A DNA stretch of 48,638 bases from Haplomitrium mnioides (Eukaryota; Marchantiophyta; Haplomitriopsida; Calobryales): NCBI GenBank assembly GCA_049999725.1, contig JBNGIS010020246.1, forward strand, positions 1 through 48,638, given 5' to 3'. This document shows positions 22,401 to 31,920 of this stretch, piece by piece. Positions within the stretch are counted from its first letter, which is position 1. Every line of letters starts with the position of its first letter. Made by a program: the position numbers and the translations under genes. Under the pieces are notes generated by a model. It did no database searches. It was given only the letters and a program-made list of their open reading frames with translations, and was not told the DNA's origin.

Positions 22401-25400
22401 TTTCATTGATGCACTCATTGTCCAGCACTAGAACACTACATTGAAATCTATGAATTCTTCCCCTGGAATTTGTAGGTTCTGTTTTCCAAGGTGGGTATTA
22501 TATTGAAGAACTGCATCCAAATTCTGGAAGACAAAGAGGCCTTCCTGTCCATGCAGAAGATCACCCAAGAAGCTACTTGGCTCAACATTCTGGAAGACAA
22601 AGCCCTGTCCCTAGAGAAGACTATCACCCAAGAAGTGGTAAAAACCCAAGCTACTTGGACCAGCATTGTGAAATGGTCCTCAGTTAGAGAAGCCGTAGGA
22701 AATCATGAAGGAGGAATGGGAGAAACAGCGACAAGGGCTAACCTCATCATTCATGGAATCCCAGAGGACACCAACTAGTCATGCAGCAATAAGTCCTTGG
22801 GCCATGTGAACTCAGGAAATTAAATCCGACATGCAAGAGAATTGGGAGACCCTCCAGTAAGGGCTGACCAATCGTGCTCGTGTTTGAGAATGCTAAAAAC
22901 CAACTGGCCCTCCTGAATTCCTAGAATTGAATTGAATTAATGTCCAAACCAGCCCTAAGGCCAAGGACTAAGAGTACAATGCGCACAAAAGTGTGGAAGG
23001 GTGTGAAAAAACAGATTAGTAAGCTAAAAGGGTCGGAACAAAATAAAATAAGCAGGAACAAACCCGCTTGTGAGCCATATGCTAACTCTCTTGTCTCTAA
23101 TCTCTAATTTGTAAGTTCTCTTTTTTGTGAGTCAACCAAAGCATCATAAGCTTGTGGAAGAAGAGTGCCAGCCATCATTGATCATGGTATTTGAGAAATT
23201 GTTGGACTGTCTGATTCTGGTCCACGAAAAGCACATGGTATCTTCCAGGTATCTTATAGTACCTGGGGCAGCAAAAAGATGATGTGGTGTTCATCTTCTA
23301 TGACTTGTAAGTTGCACTCGAGGCACAGCAGCTTCTCAGGCTGTACTTTGTTGTCAATCTTGGACCATTTGGCAGTTTTGCATCGCAGTCAATGGGAACT
23401 AGTTCAGAGCTCTGAAATGCCATCCTTTCTGGGGCGTTGAGGACCTCACATCAGAACAGAGGAAGATCTTTTGCAAATCTGGATAAGTAGAAGGCATTGG
23501 TGGATGGTGAAGTTGCTGTGATCTGAGGGAGTATGCAAGTCCTCCCTCCCCACACGGGTTGAGATGCCAAGCATATGATAATTGAGTGACATGTGAAGCT
23601 ACACCCCTCAGGCTGCATATGCGGGTAGCCAGTCTTAGGATAAGTAGTCCTGCTGGGGATATTACGTTTTTGCTGTTGTAATCGACATTTTTCTACTTAT
23701 TAAGCTGGTTAGTTTAAGCATCAGATCAAGTGCCTGGGGCCTTAGCAATCCCCTCAACCCCAACTTACCTTTGTCTGGTCATGTATTGCTTGCTGCCTAG
23801 TTGTCTGTCATCTGTCTTGCCTAAACCCTGGTGCGCGTCTGTACTTTCAGTCCTTCCGGCCTGTGGGCTGGCATGGGACTTAAAACAAATTCAATTCAGT
23901 TCAATTCAGTGTCTTTTTTAATTCCTAGACACCTGATTAGAAAGTAATGAACATCTCAAAAGTATGCACCTTCTCACGTGTCTATGGTCTTGCTAGATAG
24001 TAAAGTACGTCATATTATTAAAATAAATAATCTCATGACAATACAGTTTTTTTTTGGGTGGCACAGAATTGAGTTTTGGCTGTCACAGGATTTATGTAAA
24101 TGATGATGGCTTGTATGCCTCAGGTATCACACTGCTGAGAAGACCATACCCTCAGTAGAAGGATCGGTTGGAGGAATTAAACTTGAGAAATTTATTTTTG
24201 ATGTATTCCCATATGCTCCATCAGTGGCCCTATTTGAGGTAGCTCCTTCAATCCTGATGCCAGAAATAGTTTCTATATTTATCTTGTGTAATGGCTGCAT
24301 AAATGTACAGAATTTGTCAAGGAGTTATGAACCTGATGGTGGGAGCTGATGTAGCCAGCATGGAGTTTTGGCAGCTTGTCACTGCTGCACATGATGAGGA
24401 TGATGGGTCTGAAACTTTGACACTGACACCACATTGTGAAGGCTGGAGTCTTTGTGGGGGTAGTTGTGATGTGTGTAGGCTTTTCTTAGTCTATTGCAGC
24501 TTCCATTTTTACTCTCCACATCCTCATGGCTATATTTTTCAGGGACTTGAGCGGATGTTCTGCATCCAAGCAGTCACCAGTGATGTGCTTTCATGTCTTA
24601 TGTGAAGGCCACCCCACTAACCTTTTAGCAGATCTCTCTGAGAGATTTTCTCTTGGATGTCTGCTGCATGTGTTCAAACTAAAGTAAAATAAATTATGTC
24701 ACAAGGTGATTCTTGAGATTGGAAGGATTTTGATTGGTTTGGATTCTTGGCAGCATTATGACAGTTTTTTTGGTTTTTTCCGGAAGTGGTTGAAATTCAC
24801 GAGGAAGATTGATCTGGACCTGCTGTCCAAAGCTGATGAAACCAGCAGGGAGTTGTGGCAGTTTGTCACTGGTTTGTCACTGCTACACATGATGAGGCTG
24901 ATGGATCTGGAACTTTGTGATTGAACCATATCGTGAAGGATGCAGTCTAGGGTGTGGTAAATGTGATGTGCAGGGTTTTTCTAGCAACTTCCATTTGGGT
25001 ACCATCAAAATTCTGTGGTTTGTTGTTTTACTTTCCACATCTTCATGGCTATTTATGTTGTAATTTGCCAACCATAAATCCTAGTGCATTATTGCAACTT
25101 TGTGGTTGCTTGGGGCTGGTTGTGTGTGTGGAACCGTAATTTTTGTGATTGAACCATGGTGTTGCATTGTTTGTCCTGGAGTGGACTTCGAGTAGCCGAC
25201 TGTTATTGATTTTTTAAATCGGGTTTGTGGTAAGTTTGTCTATGAACCAAATGTACGAACTGTAAGATTGCGTGGGGGATTAATGGCTGTATAAACGATG
25301 TACTCGGTTGCATAACTCAAGAGGAATGTATGAGCAACCAACAACCTGTTTGACTTTGAATTTTGAAATAACATAATGAGATATGGCCGTTGTATACAGG

Positions 25401-25916
25401 TAATCAGGGAGGAGGAGTTTGCACCAGTTAAGAATGCTGCTGGTGTCTCGTCAGACTCTCCTGATTCTGCCCGTTCTCTCCTGTTACAGTTGCATATGCG
25501 CTGGGTGATATCGGCGGGTGGAAATATTACCAACATTGGACCTCTGTATGTGTCTGGTAAGAAAAACATTTCTTGGATACAGACTACTGCCAAATAGTCG
25601 TTGGTGGTCAGTTGCCTCCTTGCATAGTTGAATGCACCAAAGTGCTATGGTAGCCTGCTCTAATGCTATGACAGAAAAATACGGGGAAGAATTAGTACAT
25701 ACTTTGGAACCCCAGATGAAAGTCTTGGGCTGTCAGTGGCGTTTCTCCACATGCATTGAAGGAAGTTGACGGTTGTGGTGCCTGTTTTGTTAATCAGGTG
25801 GATACAATTCATGTCATGGAGCAGAAGTATCTCCTCTTTTGTCTTACGCAGGGGAAGGTTTAGATGAAGTGTGTAAAGGGAGAACTTTTCAAGCACCATG
25901 TGAAATTCATGCTTAG
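13490..25916 (+). CDS. UAP1: UDP-N-acetylglucosamine diphosphorylase (UAP), 15 exons
   Basis: A cytosolic enzyme making UDP-GlcNAc (and UDP-GalNAc) from UTP and the sugar 1-phosphate. Exons: 13490-13645, 13840-13894, 14021-14172, 14437-14476, 14621-14713, 14837-14943, 15075-15149, 18662-18701, 18871-18953, 19170-19247, 19601-19744, 21834-21901, 24124-24238, 25400-25556, 25798-25916. They sum to 1482 nt with every phase matching, giving 493 residues, the usual plant length. Family signatures read in order: LKDYGQEQTL, SGGQ joined to GTRLGSSDPKGCF (uridine-binding loop, about 119-135), IGLPSGKSLFQLQAERI, WYIMTSPF, FFQQGTLPC, APDGNGGVYAG, YVDCYSVDNAL, VFVRRGKGGPVAV, and C-terminal SYAGEGLDEVCKGRTF. 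Introns 7, 11, 12 and 13 are 1-3.5 kb and TE-rich. The last acceptor (25797) could alternatively lie about 30 bp further on, which would shorten the loop before AEVSPL. Confidence 0.93.
15786..15890. repeat. Fragment of a dispersed SINE-like family
   Basis: It shares TCAATCTTCA, GATCAACTTGAT and a TAAGTAT..AGTT.CTCA.TACT end with the 35557-35750 and 36312-36517 copies, in the same orientation. It is strongly diverged, and ends are not definable. Confidence 0.5.
16305..16452 (+). mobile_element. 5'-truncated LINE 3' end with ATTCA-type tail
   Basis: The block CTCAGTCCTTATGGCCCTAG and the tail (AATTC/ATTCA)n match, in reverse complement, the 3' UTR and tail of the large LINE at 38036-38160. 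Only the 3' UTR is present. Confidence 0.8.
16640..16870 (+). pseudogene. LINE ORF2 C-terminal fragment
   Basis: The plus frame reads KLVCLQCDLQVPEDEHHFIF, matching the Cys/His knuckle near the end of the LINE ORF2 at 38239-41565 (CLQCNLQV..DEHHIIFCCP). It is followed by a stop and continues with recognisable similarity to about 16870. Confidence 0.75.
17602..17760 (-). mobile_element. Poly(A) retroposon fragment, minus strand
   Basis: On the minus strand it ends with TTGATGTGTGGAAATAAAG, then TTTTTACTGCCTGTCAATAA and an A-run. This is the same 3' end as the insertions at 31163-31241 and 32987-33063. About 150 bp of body is recognisable. Confidence 0.65.
17820..17925. repeat. Second intronic fragment of the SINE-like family
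   Basis: It shares GATCAACTTGATGATTT and GTAAGTATGAAGTTTTCTCA with the 35.6 and 36.4 kb copies. It is diverged and incomplete. Confidence 0.45.
19886..21510. repeat. About 530-bp tandem repeat in UAP intron 11
   Basis: Units begin with GGAGTGCTAGGCATCATCAT near 19890 and 20420 (period about 530 bp). A third, starting internally at about 20738, runs to about 21205, and a fourth partial unit runs to about 21510. The first and second are almost identical over several hundred bases. The junctions of shortened units fall in TATATATA runs, suggesting slippage or unequal exchange at AT stretches. No conserved reading frame spans the units. It lies fully between the exons ending at 19744 and starting at 21834. 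Confidence 0.9.
22125..22790 (+). pseudogene. LINE ORF1 fragment in UAP intron 12
   Basis: Two plus-strand frames (22131-22394 and 22491-22778) look like a LINE ORF1. There is a basic Ser/Pro-rich N-terminus, then a charged, helix-prone middle with repeated ILEDK.A / ITQEATW motifs, ending in TRANLIIHGIPEDTN, typical of the ORF1 RRM-like entry (NLIIxGIPE). Stops separate the parts. Confidence 0.65.
22909..23600 (-). mobile_element. 5'-truncated LINE copy, 3' UTR and ORF2 C-terminus
   Basis: It is collinear with 38040-38560, sharing the (GAATT)n tail, 3' UTR phrases such as ACAAACCCGCTTGTGAG, and the reverse complement of the ORF2 C-terminus (DEHHIIF region). Substitutions and stops make it non-coding. 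It is the best-preserved truncated sibling of the full LINE. Confidence 0.85.
23725..23912 (+). mobile_element. LINE 3' end with ATTCA tail, plus strand
   Basis: It carries the same 3' UTR signature (TTTCAGTCCTTCCGGCCTGT, GGGACTTAAAACAAATTCAA) ending in (ATTCA)n. It is short, 5'-truncated, and opposite in orientation to the copy just before it. Confidence 0.75.
24330..25050. repeat. Older diverged copies of the ~530-bp repeat (UAP intron 13)
   Basis: About one and a half units. GGCAGCTTGTCACTGCTGCACA, CAGCTTCCATTT, CGGATGTTCTGCATCCAAGC and GATCTGGACCTGCTGTC recur in the same order as in 19886-21510 but with more changes. This copy sits in the next-but-one intron of the same gene. Confidence 0.75.
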
Positions 25917-26338
25917 AGTATGTATATTTATCAGTTAGATCTTTAGCTCGTAGACGACTCGGTGTACATTGGTGGACATTGTGCAAAGACGGTGTGGAGG
26001 TGCGTTTTTTGTGTTGGGTGTGAGTTTAGGGTTTACGGTGCATTTTTTGCAATACATTCATGAACAATGGAAAGCATGTAGGCGGAACAGTGCAAGAAAA
26101 GTAATCTCCCTGATTGGGAGCGGAATGATTTGTTGCTGTATTTTTCAACAGAAAGAACCTTTTAAGTGATTCTTTGTTAACGTCCTCATGCTTGCAGGTT
26201 GCCCGAAGTCGTTATGAATTGGAAATACGATGTTTTCCATTTCCAGAAAATCCGGAAATGTCATGTATCGGGAAAGCATCATGTGAATGAAATCCGGAAA
26301 TGTCATGTCTCGGGAAAGCATCATGTGAATGATTGTTC
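25917..26338. other. Convergent intergenic region, UAP and RAD51 3' ends
   Basis: 422 bp between the UAP stop (25914-25916) and the RAD51 stop (26339-26341, minus strand). It must contain both 3' UTRs. Apart from the 42-bp duplication next to RAD51, nothing recognisable. Confidence 0.6.
26249..26332. repeat. Two-copy 42-bp tandem duplication
   Basis: The unit beginning AATCCGGAAATGTCATGT occurs at 26249-26290 and again at 26291-26332 with one or two mismatches. It ends 6 bp outside the RAD51 stop codon, within the presumed RAD51 3' UTR. Confidence 0.92.
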
Positions 26339-28046
26339 TCACACATCTGTTATCCCATCCACGCCAATTCTGAAACTGGCCTGGGCCTCAGGCAGGAATG
26401 AAGATGACGTCACCCTGCAGATGCGCACTTCGCTATGCCCTTTGCTCAAACTCAATCTGTGATGCACGAGAGAAGCCGGGGATGATGGAACTGTATATGG
26501 AGATCTCAAGACTAAAAGAGACATGTTGAAAGCACGTACCTAGTACTGGAAGCATGGGCTACCACATTCCCGCCAGCAGGTTTCACTTGTGGTCCACGCT
26601 GAATAAGTCCTTGATGAACTTGTGCTACTACTTGGTTTGTGATTACCACTGCCGCACCAAACTGGGCACAAATATGGTTACTGAACGATTCACTCACACA
26701 AGAACATTCACACGGACAGCCAAGTGTAAGAATCCTACCTCATTGGCGAGTCTTTGAGCACATCTCAGAAACTTGCCCAGGCCTGTTTGTCTGGGGCTCA
26801 ATTCTGCCCTGCCCAGATAATCCAATCTGTACAAACCAGTGCAGCTGTCGATCACCAGTAGAGCAAATCTGCGCGGCATAGATCGTGATAAAGAGTTAGA
26901 ACGCGGGTAAATGAAGGGATTGCACATTAGAGAGGAAAGGTCCAAAACGAATTAGCAATCTCCAACGAAAATCATCACCGGGCGTCGGCCATCATCGCCG
27001 CAGCTTGGATGAGAAGATTCAGCTGATGATCCGAATTGTATGCACGAGCACAAGCAACGTTGTCTAGCACATCTGGTCCGTGCAGCCCAAATCTGATAAA
27101 TAGATAGAGCAAGGAGCTCAGCAATGGAGGTTCACTGCAAGAACCTGATTAAACTACAGTTTCTAGAAACAATTGAGTTACCTTTCGGCTATTTGCAGTA
27201 ACCTCTCCGGTCGAAATGTTCCCTCTGTGTCTATGTACAGGGCTTTGCCTTCACCACCTCCAAGATTGAAAGGCAACTGATCCCGATAAAGCAATACATA
27301 CACGAATTTTTTCCCTGCAGAAACCGACTTTGGTAACCAAAGAATCGAGAGATTACCTGGCATGAAACGCACAAGGTATGGCACAGCTGCGTTTTTCCAC
27401 ACCCAAATTCTCCATACAGCTCAGTAACTGCCCCTGTTTCGAAACCCCCTGGTGCGTCTTCAAGGATTAGAATGAAGTGGGAATTCAGTAACAAAAGGTT
27501 GGAAAAACGACAAATTAAAACGAGCTTACCTCGAAGCAGATTGTCCAGCGCCTTGGATCCAGAAGTGAGCTTCGGTAGCTCCAATCCTTTGGAAAATTTC
27601 ATACTGGCAGTGGTGAATCCCGCGGGAACGAGCTTCCTAGCTAAGAAAATGCCAAATAGTAGTTAGGACCCAACCAGGTAAACGCTGCTTTAAAAATCCA
27701 CGACCACACAAATTCTACACCTGCGTAGATGAGCTGGTGTGCTTTGGTTTCACTTATGCCAACGATTTTCTCCAATTCTGTGGTTGGAGCATAAGCGACA
27801 GATTCAATAGTCTCAAACCCAGCCTGACGGAGCTTACGAATGTTCGAGGTTGACACGTCAGATTTCTGCTGAGAACCCAGCACACACCCTTCGCTCTATT
27901 AGGAAATGTCAGCCAGAAAGTCTGACAAAGACATGACCATGGAGCTCCTCAAGCAAATTCTGGCAAGGAACATAGACCTGAAGATTCTCAACCATCGATG
28001 CTACATGAACATCGACATTATGCTCCTCGCATGTTGTCTGGTCCAT
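26339..28046 (-). CDS. RAD51: RAD51-like recombinase, 9 exons, 341 residues
   Basis: RecA-family strand-exchange ATPase of nuclear homologous recombination. Exons on the minus strand: 28046-27978, 27895-27721, 27640-27530, 27448-27357, 27276-27182, 27092-26979, 26868-26739, 26661-26540, 26456-26339. All phases join and give 341 residues, equal to typical RAD51 (about 340). Visible parts: an acidic N-terminus, a helix-hairpin-helix region ([26 protein letters not shown]), the FxxA interface GFTTA (about 89-93), Walker A GEFGCGKT (131-138), [19 protein letters not shown], Walker B ALLVIDS (about 221-227), the L2 region [21 protein letters not shown], and C-terminal [17 protein letters not shown] and the [16 protein letters not shown] context fit RAD51 rather than DMC1. 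Several normally invariant positions differ (see findings), so it may be a diverged paralogue. The first exon, reading [10 protein letters not shown], is inferred from phase and position. Confidence 0.88.
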
Positions 28047-28129
28047 GTGGTGGCACAGAAGGGGCACAGTGAAAAGCTCAAGATAAGATGACCCCGAGGA
28101 CGGAAAAATTCACTGCCAATCACTCCAAT
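28047..28129. promoter_or_regulatory. Very short divergent promoter region, RAD51 / HCF101
   Basis: The deduced start codons are 41 bp apart (28046 minus, 28088 plus), or 83 bp apart if HCF101 starts at 28130. Promoter elements of each gene would therefore fall inside the other's 5' UTR or first exon. No TATA box is evident. Confidence 0.5.
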
Positions 28130-31100
28130 ATGTCCGAGTTTCCTCCCTGGTTAAACCCTAAAGCGCCAAGGCTTATCTCTCGAGGGGAAGAGAAGGGAGT
28201 GAGGAGACCAAATCGCTGCATCAGGAAGGATGTCCAAACTTTGTCCTGCAAATGCGCCAAATACGATTCCTTTCAATCCATGTTTGGTCTCGTTGCGGCC
28301 AGTACGTTTGAGGCAGTGGCATCACTGTGGTGGTGGGCTTGTTTTAAAAGATTTTGGAGTGGCAGATGGGCGGCATTGCCTCACTAGAATATCTACCGGG
28401 TTCACGCAATTGCAAGAGCGTCCACCGCTTACCGGGCCCAGAATCAAGATTGCAGGTGTCTATTGCCCACAAATTTCTAGTTAAGTGTAAAACATCTCAA
28501 TTGTCTGTCGAAACTTTTCTAGCTTAGAATTTCTCCCGTTGATGTCCTCCTCAGACCAAAGGCGCTGCGGCACTGCATGAGGTTGGAGCCAAGAAGGGTA
28601 AGCGGTGTCGCAGTGTTTGAATTTTCAGAGAGCACTGGTGTACAGAATTTCTCGTTTAGGATTTCAGCTGTGAACATGGCAATCATCATGTCCGAAGCGT
28701 TATTTTCACGGTAGACACTCTCTATGTTTTGTAGAAGTTTTACCCACAACATCCTCACCTTTTGTGGCAATTTTCTACAGAAATTTTCTTACTTGCGCCA
28801 GGTGAAGCGTCTTTTCTGAAGTGTCATTTCTACTGTAAACACTGTCGATGTTTTGAGGAGCTCCAGCTACAACTTACTCTCAAGTTTTCGCAATTGTGCT
28901 AAGCAAGTTTCTTGTTTGTCAGTCCAGCTGTGAACATGGGAGTTGTCATGTCTGAAGAGTTATTTCGACGATAAATACTGATGCGTGTTTGAATGTTACT
29001 GTAGGAGCTTCCGTCACAACGTGCTCAACTTCAACCGCTGAGGAGGAAGTTCTCCAACAGTTGTCAAAAATTATCGATCCCGATTTTCGAACTGATATTG
29101 TATCATGTGGGTTTGTGAAAGATCTGCATGCCGATTCGGAAACTGGAAAGGTAGGCCTATTTCTAGTCTGTATTAAACTGGAATCAGACTCGTTAAGAGG
29201 TATAAGCTATAGAGTCGGCGTATATAACAATCACTGCATCATAATTTCAGACTCGCCTTTTTGAACGTGTATCGCTGTGGCTGCGTTGCCCTTGTAGTGG
29301 TTGCGTCATAGTTATCATTACATTACTGTCTTCACGGGCAAGAAAATTTCCTCTTTGAGCAGAATTGAATCTAACATGAGAACGCTGACGTTTTTGATAA
29401 CTCGTGCCATATTTGTAAACAATTTTGTGCTTGCTTCTTTTGAACATGCAGGTGTCTTTCCGTTTGGAACTAACAACACCGGCATGCCCTGTGAAGGACG
29501 TGGTGAGTCCTCATCGTCGTTAGTCTGTAACTAAATTGTGAAATCAGGAGCGGCTGGAAGGATATGCTGAGCTTCTAAGCCACTATGAAAACGTCGTTTC
29601 TGGAAGCGAATAGAAGAGAGCAAGCAAACGACAATTTTTACTTGCTTGACATTGTTGCACAAATTTTTCTGTGCCCAACTAATGGCTGTGCTGTTTCTGG
29701 CAGCGTTGTGATTTTAGAGGGGAAATAGTTCTATAAGCATTAATTCTAGGAAGAGAATGATTTGTGCTTTCTTTTGGAAGGTAGTTTCTGCAGGAGGCAA
29801 AAGACAGAGTTACAGAAATTCCATGGGTGATGGATGTAAATGTTGTCATGTCTTCTCAACCTTCAAAGTCGTTGGTGGCAGATAACGTTCCAAAGGGTTT
29901 ACAGAGAGTTTCCAATATAGTTGCAGTTTCGAGCTGTAAGGTGTGAACGTCTTTTAAGCCTGAGGTTGAGGTTTCCTTGTGTAAGTTAGCTGCCGAGCTG
30001 TGTTGGTATTTCTTGTTTTGAGAAAAATAATATAAAACTACAGAACTCTTTGTGACTGAAACCAGACACAACTGACATAAGTAATCCAGATCTGGAAAGC
30101 CATACAAGTTTAAGAGTCTAGACCAAATTATGATATTGAACAATGGAAGTCTATTGGATCTAGCAATCATTAGAGTTACATTGCATTTCTGTCATTAACA
30201 GAAGCACACTGCTGTGCCCTGGTTTTTTATTTTGCTTCCCTGATACTGAATTTCAGTTGAGCATGCCTGAAATACAATTGCCTTGAAGCGATGAGTTCAT
30301 GTGCCTTTGTCATTTGTCTATCTGTGTTAGGATTACCTGGCGGAAATGGTTGGTTGTTTTTCTAAAGAACCCTCATTACAGCCTAACAGTCATTCCCTTG
30401 CCTGTCGCCCTGCATGTCAGTCACCCTGTGTGGTCTGCAGACTGTCGACAACAAGTTCCATTTTGTTTTGTGTGCCCTAAGCACCTGGGGTTTGCTCCAT
30501 GGTTTAGTTCTCTCACCACCCATGTCAGAGGAGTAGTTTCTTTCTCATCCAGATCAGAAATTCTTAGTAAAATTTTACTCCCTCTGGTCTGAGAGGGGTT
30601 TATTTGAGAGGCTTAGTTTCCAGTTTGATTTTCTAGCTGTTGAGTTTTTTTTTTCTGTGACTGAAAGTAAAATCTTTATTCACTTTCACACATTAAAATA
30701 ACTGTTGCAGCTGACAATCATGCTAGGTGACAAAACAAATAAAACTGCTCAATCCGTTTAAACAGCTGGCTAGAATGCATCAGCAAACCAAAGCTCTCAA
30801 TCCAAAATTACTACTAACGTCTAGATTCTCTCATTACGGATACAGCAAATATGCATGTCGCTCTGTCAAAGACTTCAAGAAAGCCCTCTCTGCCTTTTGG
30901 AACTCTCCCAATTGAAAAAACTTATCTGTGTCTAAGTTCTCCGGCACATTCTTTTAATTACAATTCAATTCTCTTAATACAAACGAGTTTGGTTCATGCA
31001 AACATGCAGGGTGGAGTGGGAAAGTCTACTGTTGCTGTGAACCTTGCATTTTCACTGGCAGGAATGGGAGCGAGGGTGGGAATCTTTGATGCGGATGTTT

Positions 31101-31153
31101 ATGGACCCAGCCTTCCAAGCATGGTCTCTCCAGAGCTGCGTGTCCTCCAAATG
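28088..31153 (+). CDS. HCF101: HCF101 Fe-S scaffold, 5' part (exons 1-5)
   Basis: Chloroplast P-loop NTPase of the Mrp/NBP35 family that carries [4Fe-4S] clusters, needed for photosystem I in Arabidopsis. Exons: 28088-28301, 29005-29150, 29452-29502, 29785-29940, 31010-31153. Phases join to give 237 codons. The first about 75 residues are basic and transit-like; Met15 (28130) is an alternative start. A MIP18/DUF59 domain follows: LSKIIDPDFRTDIVSCGFVK, the TPACPVKD motif, EIPWVMDVNVVMS. Then the P-loop, with SSCK at the exon 4 end joined to GGVGKST in exon 5, and VGIFDADVYGPSLPSMV. The exon 1 donor (GTACGT) and exon 2 acceptor are joined by phase. About 290 C-terminal residues expected after RVLQM are not found up to 48638. 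Either intron 5 exceeds 17 kb or the gene is broken. Confidence 0.9.
28302..29004 (+). other. HCF101 intron 1
   Basis: 703-bp intron with donor GTACGT and acceptor TACTGTAG. Nothing else recognisable. Two similar stretches (near 28668-28720 and 28930-28980, both with GCTGTGAACATGG...TCATGTC) suggest a local duplication of about 260-bp period. Confidence 0.6.
29941..31009 (+). other. HCF101 intron 4 with a poly(A)-retroposon tail
   Basis: 1.07-kb intron. Near 30642-30720 the minus strand ends with GTGTGAAAGTGAATAAAG and an A-run, a diverged relative of the 31163-31241 insertion. No other feature is supported. Confidence 0.7.
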
Positions 31154-31162
31154 GTAATGTTT

Positions 31163-31241
31163 TTTTTTGACAGGAAGTAAAAACTTTATTTCCACACATC
31201 AAATACAACCGCCGAAGAGGCAAAGCATGGAAGGAGTGGTT
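31163..31241 (-). mobile_element. 79-bp poly(A) retroposon at the HCF101 exon 5 donor
   Basis: The inserted piece reads on the minus strand as a short body ending in GATGTGTGGAAATAAAGTTT and TTACTTCCTGTCAAAAAA. It is flanked by a perfect 17-bp target duplication, TCCAAATGGTAATGTTT, at 31146-31162 and 31242-31258. The duplicated target spans the exon 5 end (ATG|GTAATG), so the splice donor now exists twice. Confidence 0.92.
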
Positions 31242-31554
31242 TCCAAATGGTAATGTTTGGTGAAAAGATCATTAGAAAATTTGCGTGAACCCTTACTGTT
31301 AGATCCTGAGTATGCTATGTGCTTCCTTTTAACTACAATTTTCATTGAATACCTTTGCACTGCTGTTAATGGTTGTTATTTTGTGCCAGTATCCTTGAAA
31401 TTAGCCCATATCACTTTTTGATCCATGATTAACAGGCACTTTTTGTTAGCACAACACACTTTAGTAGATACCTTCTCTTAATTATGCAGTTTATGACTCA
31501 CAACAAGTGGGTTTGTCATTGCTCAACTTATTTTTAACTTTGCAATTTTTTTGC

Positions 31555-31660
31555 TTACTACTGTGGTTTTTTGGCACCCCTCTGCACCTCTTGTGCGCAT
31601 TGTACTCTCAGTGCTTACGGCCCTTGGGCTGGCTTTGGACTTTAAATCGAATTCTACTGA
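31555..31660 (+). mobile_element. 5'-truncated LINE 3' end
   Basis: It contains GCGCATTGTACTCTCAGTGC and GGCTGGCTTTGGACTTTAAA, matching the 3' UTR of the LINE at 38036-41845. The tail is very short (TCGAATTCTACTG). Confidence 0.7.
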
Positions 31661-31920
31661 TACCAACACCAACTACCTTGCCAAGCTTATCCAGGACTTA
31701 CAGCTATATGGGTCAAGGTTGACCACCAAGCAAGCCCTAGTAAGTGCACTCACTGGCACAAGCTCTTATGTGATCTCACGCCCATAAGGACTCCCTCCAG
31801 GATGTGGGTGGTGCTCCTGCCTCCCGATCCCTTAATACTAAGATGCACAATTGCAGGCTGTTTCTCGATCTCTGAGATCTCTGGGATCAGTTCTGGTGAC
31901 ATCTATTAATCATACCTTCC

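Noticed and set aside
22125-23912. Twin-primed (5'-inverted) LINE insertion
   Set aside because: The inverted parts each carry their own 3' tail or are in the wrong order for twin priming. Separate insertions explain them better.
26339-28046. DMC1 rather than RAD51
   Set aside because: HTLCVSCQ, FxxA GFTTA and the L2 region pattern follow RAD51, and DMC1-specific strings are absent.
27906-28091. 61-codon plus-strand frame as a separate gene
   Set aside because: It is antisense to RAD51 exon 1 and its intron, and no domain is recognisable.
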